Source of the DNA: an uncultured Clostridia bacterium
GTDB lineage: Bacteria; Bacillota; Clostridia; TANB77; CAG-508
Length of the DNA stretch: 5,768 nucleotides
Assembly (NCBI GenBank): GCA_947628885.1
Contig: CANRBO010000074.1
Location: forward strand, 1-5,768
Direction: 5' to 3'
The position numbers and the translations under genes were made by a program. The notes beneath the pieces were generated by a model. The model was not told the DNA's origin and did not search any database. It was given only the letters and a program-made list of their open reading frames with translations. Within the stretch, counting starts at the first letter, position 1, and every line of letters starts with the position of its first letter. Below, piece by piece: positions 1-5,386 of the stretch.

Positions 1-2
1 TA

Positions 3-110
3 TTAAATTTAGGAAAAAGTGCTACAATTAATATTTTAAATGAAATGTTAGAAAGAGAGATTATAGAAAAGATAGGATTTTCAAAGAATGTGGCATATAA
101 ATTGAAATAG
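3..110 (+). CDS. C-terminal end of a protein with a probable winged-helix tail (partial)
   Basis: The reading frame is open from the left edge and stops with TAG at 108-110, giving the last 35 residues of a protein whose start lies outside the window. The visible part has the pattern of the third helix and wing of a winged helix-turn-helix: a small-residue turn (GKSATI), a helix with LNEMLERE, then IIEKIGFSKN and a final YKLK strand. This pattern often ends Fic-domain proteins and AlbA-type ATP-binding regulators, but 35 residues cannot decide between them. The other two + frames hit stop codons within the first 31 bases. No catalytic region is visible, so the function is unknown. No terminator on the + strand is evident directly downstream. 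Confidence concerns the reading frame more than the family. Confidence 0.6.
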   Translation, partial: LNLGKSATINILNEMLEREIIEKIGFSKNVAYKLK

Positions 111-260
111 TAATAAAATATAATTGAAAAAGATAGAATATATATGAGAGCTTGCATTTTTTGCACACGGATGTGTTAAAGAAGCTATAATAATAAATTC
201 TAGAAAGCTTAATATATATAGGCAATCTAGGGTTTTGTTTTATTATTTTTAAGGAAGGAT
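111..260. other. AT-rich intergenic spacer
   Basis: The spacer between the partial upstream gene and the terminator of the DUF1874 gene has no convincing coding frame. It contains only short symmetric words: TTCTAGAA at 198-205, TGCA repeated around a T-run near 155-165, and ACAC-GGAT-GTGT near 166-178. A minus-strand frame over 61-276 would overlap the upstream gene and start inside the terminator stem, so it was not accepted. Confidence 0.5.
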
Positions 261-307
261 TAAAATAAAACAACATACCTTTTGCTTAATTGGCAAAAGG
301 TATGTTG
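261..307 (-). terminator. Rho-independent terminator of the DUF1874 gene
   Basis: Bases 271-285 and 293-307 form a perfect 15-bp inverted repeat with a 7-nt loop (286-292). The + strand run TAAAATAAAA at 261-270 becomes a T-rich tract just after the stem on the minus strand, so the element terminates leftward transcription. It begins 3 nt past the stop codon of the minus-strand gene. On the + strand the stem is followed by GCTTTAGATG, a poor U-tract, so termination of rightward transcription would be weak. Confidence 0.9.
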
Positions 308-309
308 CT

Positions 310-693
310 TTAGATGCCATGCATCCAAGACATAACATCGCATTGCTCACAGTCAAAAGCAGAACACGTGCCACAACCTGAGTGTTGCATTGTTATTTCA
401 AGAAAATTGATAGTTGCCCAATTGGGAAGTTGCAGTACACCTTTTGGAAGAATAGGCCCTTTGTATTGTACAACATATAAAATGTCGTCTTCTGTTAAGG
501 TTATGTTTGCATTATTGTTAGGTACTTCAAATCCTAAAATATCAGAAACAATTCTTGCCATATCAAAATGGTCGATAACAGAAATAACATTTTGGGGAAT
601 CTCAGAAGGTGCTACTTTTTTAACCCGAATTAAATCAAAGTCTACAATATTAATCATGTCCAAAGAAAATGAGTTAGAAATATAGACTGACAT
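310..693 (-). CDS. DUF1874 / STIV-B116-like protein (AcrIII-1/Crn2 ring-nuclease family) with altered active-site residues and a Cys-rich tail
   Basis: The 127-aa product has the hallmarks of the DUF1874 family, small proteins of viruses, integrative elements and bacteria: an N-terminal SNSFSLDMI (residues 6-14; family NAFSLNML), a central DHFDMARIVSDILGFEVP (41-58; family xGHxxTAxLLxxLLGxxVP) and VVQYKGPILPKG followed by QLP (74-90; family QYxGPRLPEGA-xLP). Characterised members (AcrIII-1, Crn2) are dimeric enzymes that cleave cyclic tetra-adenylate, the messenger of type III CRISPR. As I recall, they use a His in the GH motif and an Arg and Glu in RLxEG. Here His42 is kept, but the Arg and Glu positions are Ile81 and Lys84, and the usual Gly and Thr around the His are Asp41 and Met45, so normal catalysis is doubtful. 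An added tail (about 103-127) carries C107xxC110-x4-C115xxC118, a possible metal site. The ATG at 693 is chosen over an in-frame GTG at 717 because AGGAGG (701-706) lies 7 nt upstream of it; the longer version would translate the ribosome site. Family membership is judged by eye; the biological role here is inference. Confidence 0.78.
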   Translation of the reverse strand: MSVYISNSFSLDMINIVDFDLIRVKKVAPSEIPQNVISVIDHFDMARIVSDILGFEVPNNNANITLTEDDILYVVQYKGPILPKGVLQLPNWATINFLEITMQHSGCGTCSAFDCEQCDVMSWMHGI

Positions 694-700
694 GGGGTAT

Positions 701-706
701 CCTCCT
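701..706 (-). promoter_or_regulatory. Shine-Dalgarno site deciding the DUF1874 start
   Basis: The minus strand reads AGGAGG here, 7 nt before the ATG at 693-691. The perfect consensus and ideal spacing make this ATG the start rather than the GTG at 717-715, which would place the site inside the coding region. Confidence 0.85.
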
Positions 707-763
707 ATCTCTGCCACCCTTAATTATGGTGTGGGCTTATGAGAATAAAATATATACCCTTAT

Positions 764-791
764 ATTATACTATAATTTACATAAAAGTCAA
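764..791 (-). promoter_or_regulatory. Sigma-70/SigA-type promoter of the DUF1874 gene
   Basis: On the minus strand, TTGACT (791-786) and a perfect TATAAT (769-764) are separated by 16 nt. Transcription would start near 757-760 and give a leader of about 65 nt. This is among the closest matches to consensus in the window, which suggests expression without a dedicated activator, though no operator could be identified. Confidence 0.7.
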
Positions 792-839
792 TGGAATTGT
801 TTTAAAATGTCAAAATAGCAAGTAATAGTAAAAATATGA

Positions 840-868
840 TTGAATATGCATAGTTTTTTTGATATACT
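840..868 (+). promoter_or_regulatory. SigA-type promoter of the thioesterase gene
   Basis: TTGAAT (840-845) and TATACT (863-868) are spaced by 17 nt, so transcription would begin near 875, about 50 nt before the start codon. It diverges from the DUF1874 promoter; the two -35 boxes are 48 nt apart. A short inverted repeat, TGATT-GTAAT-AATCA (875-889), overlaps the expected start and could be an operator, but is too short to assign. Confidence 0.6.
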
Positions 869-925
869 ATTATATGATTGTAATAATCAATGTAAAAATG
901 GTATTGAAAGGAGTTAAAATTTTAT

Positions 926-1360
926 ATGAGTTTTGAATTTGAAAGAAAAATAAACTATTATGAAACAGATAAAATGGGGATAGTGCATCATTCTAACTAC
1001 ATTAGGTACATGGAAGAAACAAGGTGTGCTTGGCTTGAAAGCATAGATATGCCATTTTCACTTTTGGAGGAAAATAATATAACAATCCCAATTTTGGGTG
1101 TAAATTGTACACACAAATATCATGTTACATTTGGAGATATTATTGTAATTCGACCATTTGTAAAGGAATACACGGGAGTTAAAATGACAGTTGGTTATGA
1201 AATGATAGATAAGAAAACAGGTAAATTAGTTCTTACAGGGGAGACAAAGCATTGTTTTACAGATAAAAATTTGAAACCTATTAATTTAAAGAAACATAAT
1301 TCGGAATTTCATAACAAGTTTTTTAAATTATTGCAGGAGTACGAACTACATCATGAGTAA
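926..1360 (+). CDS. Acyl-CoA thioesterase, 4HBT hotdog-fold family (YbgC/FadM-like)
   Basis: The 144-aa protein has the length of a single-domain hotdog thioesterase, a soluble enzyme that hydrolyses acyl-CoA to free acid and CoA. The N-terminal signature YYETDKMGIVHHSNYIRYME (11-30) is the family motif: Asp15 matches the catalytic Asp of YbgC-type enzymes, followed by the usual His, Asn-Tyr and Glu of the long helix. The later V-T-F-G-D and I-R-P-F segments (67-78) fit the central strands. No signal peptide or membrane segment is seen. The ATG follows AAGGAG (908-913) at a somewhat long 12-nt spacing. The gene has no functional partner alongside (no tol-pal genes), so the substrate (short, branched or aromatic acyl-CoA) cannot be told. 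Its last codons and TAA lie inside the first copy of a 45-46-nt tandem repeat, so the C-terminal few residues may vary between strains. Confidence 0.9.
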   Translation: MSFEFERKINYYETDKMGIVHHSNYIRYMEETRCAWLESIDMPFSLLEENNITIPILGVNCTHKYHVTFGDIIVIRPFVKEYTGVKMTVGYEMIDKKTGKLVLTGETKHCFTDKNLKPINLKKHNSEFHNKFFKLLQEYELHHE

Positions 1361-1481
1361 AAGTAAAAAAATAAATAGACAAATTTGCAAACTACAGTGT
1401 GAGTAAAAGCAAAAAATAAATATACAAATTTGCAAACTACAGTATGAGTAAAAGCAAAAAAATAAATACACAAATACGCAA
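1345..1481. repeat. Three-copy 45-46-nt tandem direct repeat overlapping the thioesterase stop codon
   Basis: Copies are at 1345-1390 (46 nt), 1391-1435 (45 nt) and 1436-1481 (46 nt). Each begins ACTACA, carries GAGTAAAAG near base 11, an A-run with TAAATA, and ends in GCAA. Copy 2 differs from copy 1 by about five substitutions and one indel, and from copy 3 by about four substitutions and one indel. Copy 1 contains the final codons and TAA of the thioesterase gene; copies 2 and 3 are non-coding echoes of that end. The divergence suggests an old slippage or unequal recombination event. No spacers lie between copies, so this is not a CRISPR array. Confidence 0.9.
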
Positions 1482-1511
1482 AAAATAGCGGGTATTAAAA
1501 CGCGAAAAATA

Positions 1512-1540
1512 TTGTAAATTAAACAAAGATATGATAAAAT
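1512..1540 (+). promoter_or_regulatory. Extended -10 promoter of aspS
   Basis: TTGTAA (1512-1517), a 17-nt spacer and TAAAAT (1535-1540), preceded by TGA (1532-1534) as an extended -10 element, predict a start near 1547 and a leader of only about 27 nt. That leaves no room for a T-box, the common control of synthetase genes in Firmicutes, and no T-box sequence is seen on the + strand between 1361 and 1573. Confidence 0.6.
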
Positions 1541-1573
1541 ATACTATGTAAAAAATGTGAAAAAGGAGAAATC

Positions 1574-3322
1574 ATGTACAGAAATCATAATTGTGGAGAA
1601 TTGAATATAAAAAATATTAATGAAGAAGTAATGTTAGCTGGTTGGGTTCAAAGAATCAGAAATCTTGGAGAAATAGAGTTTATAGATTTAAGGGATGAGA
1701 AAGGCATTACACAGCTAGTTATTTCAAGTGAAATGAAAAATAAAATTGAAGATTTGACACCTGAGTCAGTAATTAGTGTTACTGGCAAGGTTAGCGAGCG
1801 TTCAAATAAAAATCCTAAAATACCAACAGGAGATATTGAAGTAATTGTGAGTGATTTGGAGATTTTAGGAAAGAGTAAAAGTACACTTCCTTTTGAAATT
1901 AATTCGGAAAAGGCTGACATTTCAAGTGTTAAAGAGGATTTAAGACTTCAATATAGATATTTAGATTTAAGAAATGAAAAAGTACATAAAAATATTTTAC
2001 TTCGTTCTAATGTAATGAAATCTATTAGAAAATACATGGATGAACTTGGTTTTACTGAAATCCAAACTCCAATTTTGACAAGTTCATCTCCTGAAGGTGC
2101 TAGAGATTACCTAGTTCCAAGTAGATTGCATGCGGGTAAATTTTATGCACTTCCACAGGCACCTCAACAATTTAAGCAGTTGCTTATGGTTTCGGGCTTT
2201 GATAAATACTATCAAATTGCTCCATGTTTTAGAGATGAGGATCCTCGTGCTGATAGAGCTCCGGGCGAATTCTATCAATTGGATTTTGAAATGTCTTTCG
2301 CAACTCAAGAAGATGTGTTTGGCGTTATGGAGCAAGTTCTACCAAAGGTTTTCAAGGAGAATAGCAACTGGCAAGTTGATGAAGGGCCTTTTGTGAGAAT
2401 TCCATATAATGAAGCAATGGATAAATATGGAATTGACAAACCTGATTTGAGAAATCCTTTAATTATCAAAGATGCTACTGAGTTATTTGTAAATACTGAA
2501 TTTAATGCTTTTAAAGACAAAACTATTAAAGTTATCATTGTTCCAAAGGGTGGAGAACAAGGCAGAAAATTCTTTGATCAAATGAGTGAATTTGCTGTAA
2601 ATGAGCTTGGAGCAAAAGGTTTGGCTTGGGTAAAAGTTGATGAAGAAAATAATTTGACAGGCGGTATTGCGAAATTTGTTACTGATGAGATCAAAACTGA
2701 ATTAGGTGCAAAAATCGGTGATGCTATATTCTTTATAGCAGATGAAAAAGCTAAAGCACAGAAAATAGCAGGTCAAGTTAGAATTGAACTTGGAAAAAGA
2801 TTAGATTTGTTGGAAAAAAATGTATTCAAATTCTGTTGGATAGTGGATTTCCCAATGTATGAGTACAATGAAGATGAAGAAAAAATTGATTTTAGCCATA
2901 ATCCATTTTCAATGCCACAAGGTGGTTTGGAAGCATTAAAAACCAAGGAACCATTGGATATTTTGGGTTATCAATATGATTTGGTTTGCAATGGATATGA
3001 GTTATCGTCAGGAGCTGTTAGAAATCATGATCCTGAGACAATGATTAAAGCATTTGAAATTGCTGGTTATACAGAGGAAGATGTAAAAACAAAATTTGGA
3101 GCACTTTATACTGCTTTTCAATATGGTACACCACCACATGCTGGATCTGCGCCTGGATTAGATAGGATGGTAATGTTGATAGCTGATTCTGAAAACATTA
3201 GAGAAGTTATAGCATTTCCTAAAAATAAAAAGGCAAAAGATGTAATGATGGGGTCACCAAGCGAAGTTACTGAAGAACAACTTAAAGATGTTCATATTAA
3301 GGTAACTGAGGAATCACTATAA
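1574..3322 (+). CDS. aspS: Aspartyl-tRNA synthetase
   Basis: This class IIb synthetase charges tRNA-Asp with aspartate in the cytoplasm using ATP. The 582 residues match the bacterial type (about 580-600). In order: the OB-fold anticodon-binding domain (about 1-105, GWVQRIRNLG and FIDLRD); catalytic core motif 1 around 160-180 with SSPEGARDY; aspartate-binding QAPQQFKQ (195-202); motif 2 FRDEDPRADR (219-228); the bacterial GAD insertion (about 300-415, GGEQGRKFFDQ to IFFIADEK); then FSHNPFSMP (440-448), PPHAGSAPGLDR as motif 3 (520-531) and the C-terminal IREVIAFPKN. Leu31 follows the IRN turn; in studied enzymes Leu here goes with a tRNA-Asp-specific form and His with one that also charges tRNA-Asn, but one residue is weak evidence. 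The wording of motif 2 (IAPCFRDED, PGEFYQLD) is unlike the IARCFRDEDLRADRQPEF form common in Firmicutes. AGGAG (1564-1568) sits 5 nt before the ATG. The gene is complete and intact. Confidence 0.98.
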   Translation: MYRNHNCGELNIKNINEEVMLAGWVQRIRNLGEIEFIDLRDEKGITQLVISSEMKNKIEDLTPESVISVTGKVSERSNKNPKIPTGDIEVIVSDLEILGKSKSTLPFEINSEKADISSVKEDLRLQYRYLDLRNEKVHKNILLRSNVMKSIRKYMDELGFTEIQTPILTSSSPEGARDYLVPSRLHAGKFYALPQAPQQFKQLLMVSGFDKYYQIAPCFRDEDPRADRAPGEFYQLDFEMSFATQEDVFGVMEQVLPKVFKENSNWQVDEGPFVRIPYNEAMDKYGIDKPDLRNPLIIKDATELFVNTEFNAFKDKTIKVIIVPKGGEQGRKFFDQMSEFAVNELGAKGLAWVKVDEENNLTGGIAKFVTDEIKTELGAKIGDAIFFIADEKAKAQKIAGQVRIELGKRLDLLEKNVFKFCWIVDFPMYEYNEDEEKIDFSHNPFSMPQGGLEALKTKEPLDILGYQYDLVCNGYELSSGAVRNHDPETMIKAFEIAGYTEEDVKTKFGALYTAFQYGTPPHAGSAPGLDRMVMLIADSENIREVIAFPKNKKAKDVMMGSPSEVTEEQLKDVHIKVTEESL

Positions 3323-3323
3323 A

Positions 3324-3373
3324 ATATTTTCAAACCATACAATTAAAAATACTTTCAAGCCTTACAATACAAA
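3324..3373. repeat. Two-copy 25-nt direct repeat after aspS
   Basis: Bases 3324-3348 and 3349-3373 are adjacent 25-nt units matching at 20 of 25 positions, sharing TTTCAA, a CC pair and TACAAT. The array starts within two bases of the aspS stop codon. It resembles the repeat after the thioesterase gene in position but not in sequence. Confidence 0.7.
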
Positions 3374-3380
3374 ATATTAT

Positions 3381-3424
3381 TACTTATGTTTACTAAAAAT
3401 GCTTGAAAGCATTGATAATAAGTA
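3381..3424. repeat. Nested inverted repeat in the aspS-rlmN spacer
   Basis: An outer 7-bp pair, TACTTAT (3381-3387) with ATAAGTA (3418-3424), encloses an inner hairpin, AATGCT (3398-3403) with AGCATT (3408-3413), with a TGAA loop. An alternative 9-bp pairing also exists: CTTTCAAGC (3352-3360) with GCTTGAAAG (3401-3409), so the right arm could switch partners. No T-run follows, so this is not a standard terminator; it may act in mRNA processing or 3'-end stability. Confidence 0.5.
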
Positions 3425-3442
3425 TAGCGTCAAGTGAAAAGG

Positions 3443-3504
3443 TAAATGCAATTCTGTAATTCAAGATTATAATAACAAAAGCTAAAAACATAATGTTGCA
3501 TTTA
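3443..3504. repeat. 9-bp inverted repeat overlapping the rlmN -35 box
   Basis: TAAATGCAA (3443-3451) and TTGCATTTA (3496-3504) are exact reverse complements separated by 44 nt. The right arm contains the TTGCAT used as the -35 element of the predicted rlmN promoter. This could be two half-sites of a regulator or chance in AT-rich DNA. Confidence 0.4.
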
Positions 3505-3524
3505 TATTAAATAAGTGATATAAA
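3496..3524 (+). promoter_or_regulatory. Extended -10 promoter of the rlmN-prpC-prkC cluster
   Basis: TTGCAT (3496-3501), a 17-nt spacer and TATAAA (3519-3524), preceded by TGA (3516-3518), give a good extended -10 promoter starting near 3531. A second TATAAT at 3526-3531 lacks a matching -35. The leader would be about 17 nt, just enough for the ribosome site. Confidence 0.6.
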
Positions 3525-3547
3525 TTATAATAAGAAAGGGACAATTT

Positions 3548-4576
3548 TTGAAAAATATAAAAGATTATAACATAGATGAGTTAAAAGAAGAACTAAAAAC
3601 TTTAGGAGAGAAGTCTTTTCGAGCCGAACAAATTTTTAAATGGTTATATGTTGACAAAGTGAAAAGTTTTGATGAAATGACTAATTTGTCTATGGATTTG
3701 AGAGAAAAGCTAAAACAAAATTATGATATATGTAATTTTGAAATTATTAAAAAGCTTGAATCTGTAGACGGTACTAAAAAATACCTTTTGGGCTTGTCAG
3801 ACGGAAACGCAATAGAATCAGTTCTTATGGAATATCATTTTGGAAAATCAGTTTGTGTTTCTTCACAAATTGGATGCAAAATGGGTTGCAAATTCTGTGC
3901 TTCAACTGGAATACCATTTGTAAGGAATCTGAGTTCGGGCGAAATTGTAGAGCAAATCTTGGCAATAGAACAAGATACAAATTCAAAAATCTCTAATGTT
4001 GTATTTATGGGAATTGGCGAACCTTTTGATAATTATGACAATGTGATAAATGCAATTAAAATATTGAACAATCCGAAAGGTCTAAACATTGGAGCAAGAC
4101 ATATAAGCATCTCTACAAGTGGAATTGTACCTAAAATTTATCAATTTGCTGATGAAAATATTCAGAGTACATTGTCAATATCTCTACATAGCGCAAATAA
4201 TAAAACGCGTTCAAGTATGATGCCAGTAAATAATACATATAATATAGAAGAACTTATACAAGCATGCAAATATTATATAGAAAAGACTAATAAAAGAATT
4301 TCTTTTGAGTATGCTTTGGCAAAAGATAATAATGACAATTTAAAGGATGCAGATGAATTAATAAAATTACTGAAAGGTATGTTATGTCATGTTAATCTGA
4401 TACCAATTAATAAAATTGAAAATGGAGCTTACACAAAAAGTTCATTAGAAAATATTATTAAATTTAGAGATTATCTTAACAATCATGGAATTGTGGCAAC
4501 AATTAGAAGAGAACTAGGTTCTGACATAAATGCAGCTTGCGGGCAACTTAGAAGGCAGAACATAAATAGTGAGTAA
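3548..4576 (+). CDS. rlmN: Dual-specificity rRNA/tRNA adenine-C2 methyltransferase (radical SAM)
   Basis: RlmN methylates C2 of A2503 in 23S rRNA and of A37 in some tRNAs, which tunes the peptidyl-transferase centre and decoding accuracy. At 342 residues the protein is of normal length. The N-terminal helical domain has FRAEQIFKWLY (24-34). The radical SAM cluster motif is C110-x3-C114-x2-C117. Cys103 in CVSSQIGC matches the resolving Cys118 of E. coli RlmN, and Cys331 in NAACGQLRR matches the methyl-carrying Cys355. MGIGEP (154-159) and SLHSANNKTR (212-221) are further family motifs. All mechanistic cysteines are present, so it should be active. It starts at TTG: AAAGGG (3535-3540) lies 7 nt before it, and the next in-frame Met (residue 44) would remove the conserved N-terminal domain. 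It leads a cluster with prpC (32-nt gap) and prkC, a common Firmicute order. Confidence 0.97.
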   Translation: MKNIKDYNIDELKEELKTLGEKSFRAEQIFKWLYVDKVKSFDEMTNLSMDLREKLKQNYDICNFEIIKKLESVDGTKKYLLGLSDGNAIESVLMEYHFGKSVCVSSQIGCKMGCKFCASTGIPFVRNLSSGEIVEQILAIEQDTNSKISNVVFMGIGEPFDNYDNVINAIKILNNPKGLNIGARHISISTSGIVPKIYQFADENIQSTLSISLHSANNKTRSSMMPVNNTYNIEELIQACKYYIEKTNKRISFEYALAKDNNDNLKDADELIKLLKGMLCHVNLIPINKIENGAYTKSSLENIIKFRDYLNNHGIVATIRRELGSDINAACGQLRRQNINSE

Positions 4577-4608
4577 TTAAACGAAAGGAATTTAGGAGGA
4601 AATTATTA

Positions 4609-5328
4609 ATGGCAAAAGCTTTTGCAACTTCAGATGTAGGAAAAGCTAGAGAAATTAATGAAGATTATTTTTATATAAGTTATCCTGATGATGAGATCCA
4701 GCTATTTATTTTAGCGGACGGCATGGGTGGATATAACGGTGGCGAAGTAGCAAGCAAACTGGCTGTGCAATCGGCAAAAAATTATATTCAAACAAATTAT
4801 GAAAAAAACAAGGATGACTTATTAAGCTTAGTCAAAAGTAGCACTCAGTATGCAAATATGATAGTGTTTGAAAAAGCACAAGCAAATGCTGAGATAAGCA
4901 ATATGGGCACAACACTTGATGTTTGCCTAATATATCAAAATAAAGCTTTTATATCACATATTGGAGACAGCAGAATTTACAGAATTAGAAAAGAAGTAAT
5001 TAGAAGACTTACAAAAGATCATAGTTATGTGCAACAATTAGTTGACGAAGGAAAAATTACAAAAGAAGAAAGTATGAAACACCCAAAGAAAAATATGCTT
5101 ATGAAAGCTCTTGGATGTACAACTTTTGTTGAACCTGACGCATCAGTACATGGATTTATAAAAGGAGATACCATACTTATGTGTTCAGACGGATTAACAA
5201 ATATGGTTTCAGAACAGGAAATAAAAAGCATTTTAAAAGAAAATCCAACAGATGCCACAAAGTTATTAGTACAAAGAGCAAATGACCTAGGTGGAAATGA
5301 CAATATAACTGCAATAATCATAAGGTAG
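4609..5328 (+). CDS. prpC: PP2C-family Ser/Thr protein phosphatase (PrpC/Stp)
   Basis: This soluble Mn/Mg-dependent phosphatase reverses phosphorylation by the kinase encoded next door. Its 239 residues are typical of the single-domain bacterial form. The motifs are complete: DVGKAREINEDY (9-20) with the phosphate-binding Arg14; LADGMGG (35-41) with metal-binding Asp37; MGTTL (99-103); HIGDSRIYR (117-125) with Asp120; LTKDHS (134-139); CSDGLTN (192-198) with metal-binding Asp194; and GGNDNITAI (228-236) with Asp231. No membrane segment is present. A strong AGGAGGA (4594-4600) lies 8 nt before the ATG. The short gaps to rlmN and prkC with no terminator suggest one mRNA, which would keep phosphatase and kinase levels linked. 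Confidence 0.97.
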   Translation: MAKAFATSDVGKAREINEDYFYISYPDDEIQLFILADGMGGYNGGEVASKLAVQSAKNYIQTNYEKNKDDLLSLVKSSTQYANMIVFEKAQANAEISNMGTTLDVCLIYQNKAFISHIGDSRIYRIRKEVIRRLTKDHSYVQQLVDEGKITKEESMKHPKKNMLMKALGCTTFVEPDASVHGFIKGDTILMCSDGLTNMVSEQEIKSILKENPTDATKLLVQRANDLGGNDNITAIIIR

Positions 5329-5386
5329 GAAAGTAAAATTTTCTAAAGGATGAAAATTGTGATATAAGCAGGAAAGGAAATTTATT

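Noticed and set aside
61..276. 71-codon open frame on the minus strand
   Set aside because: It overlaps the end of the + strand partial gene, starts inside the terminator stem, and encodes a low-complexity, Ile/Tyr/Phe-rich product expected from AT-rich DNA.
314..685. 123-codon + strand frame opposite the DUF1874 gene
   Set aside because: It is an antisense shadow: the minus-strand frame has family motifs, a strong ribosome site, a promoter and a terminator, while this frame has no recognisable motif and begins 4 nt inside the other gene's end.
694..730. AGGGTGG-A in the DUF1874 leader, resembling the start of a T-box sequence
   Set aside because: Only the first part of the consensus matches (no ACCGCG), the leader is about 65 nt, and there is no room for a specifier stem or terminator; the downstream gene is not an amino-acid gene.
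1345..1481. CRISPR array
   Set aside because: The three repeats are directly adjacent with no unique spacers, are imperfect along their whole length, and overlap coding sequence.
1473..1496. Bulged hairpin AATACGC / GCG-GG-TATT as a terminator for the thioesterase gene
   Set aside because: The stem is interrupted by a 2-nt bulge and is followed by AAAACGCG rather than a T-run, so it lacks the features of an intrinsic terminator.
2130..2396. Open frames within aspS on both strands
   Set aside because: These lie entirely inside the well-conserved aspS reading frame and show no motif or ribosome site of their own.
5350..5367. Five-codon ATG frame (MKIVI) in the prpC-prkC gap as a leader peptide
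   Set aside because: It is too short to support, with no associated attenuator structure; random ATG-stop pairs of this length are common in AT-rich DNA.
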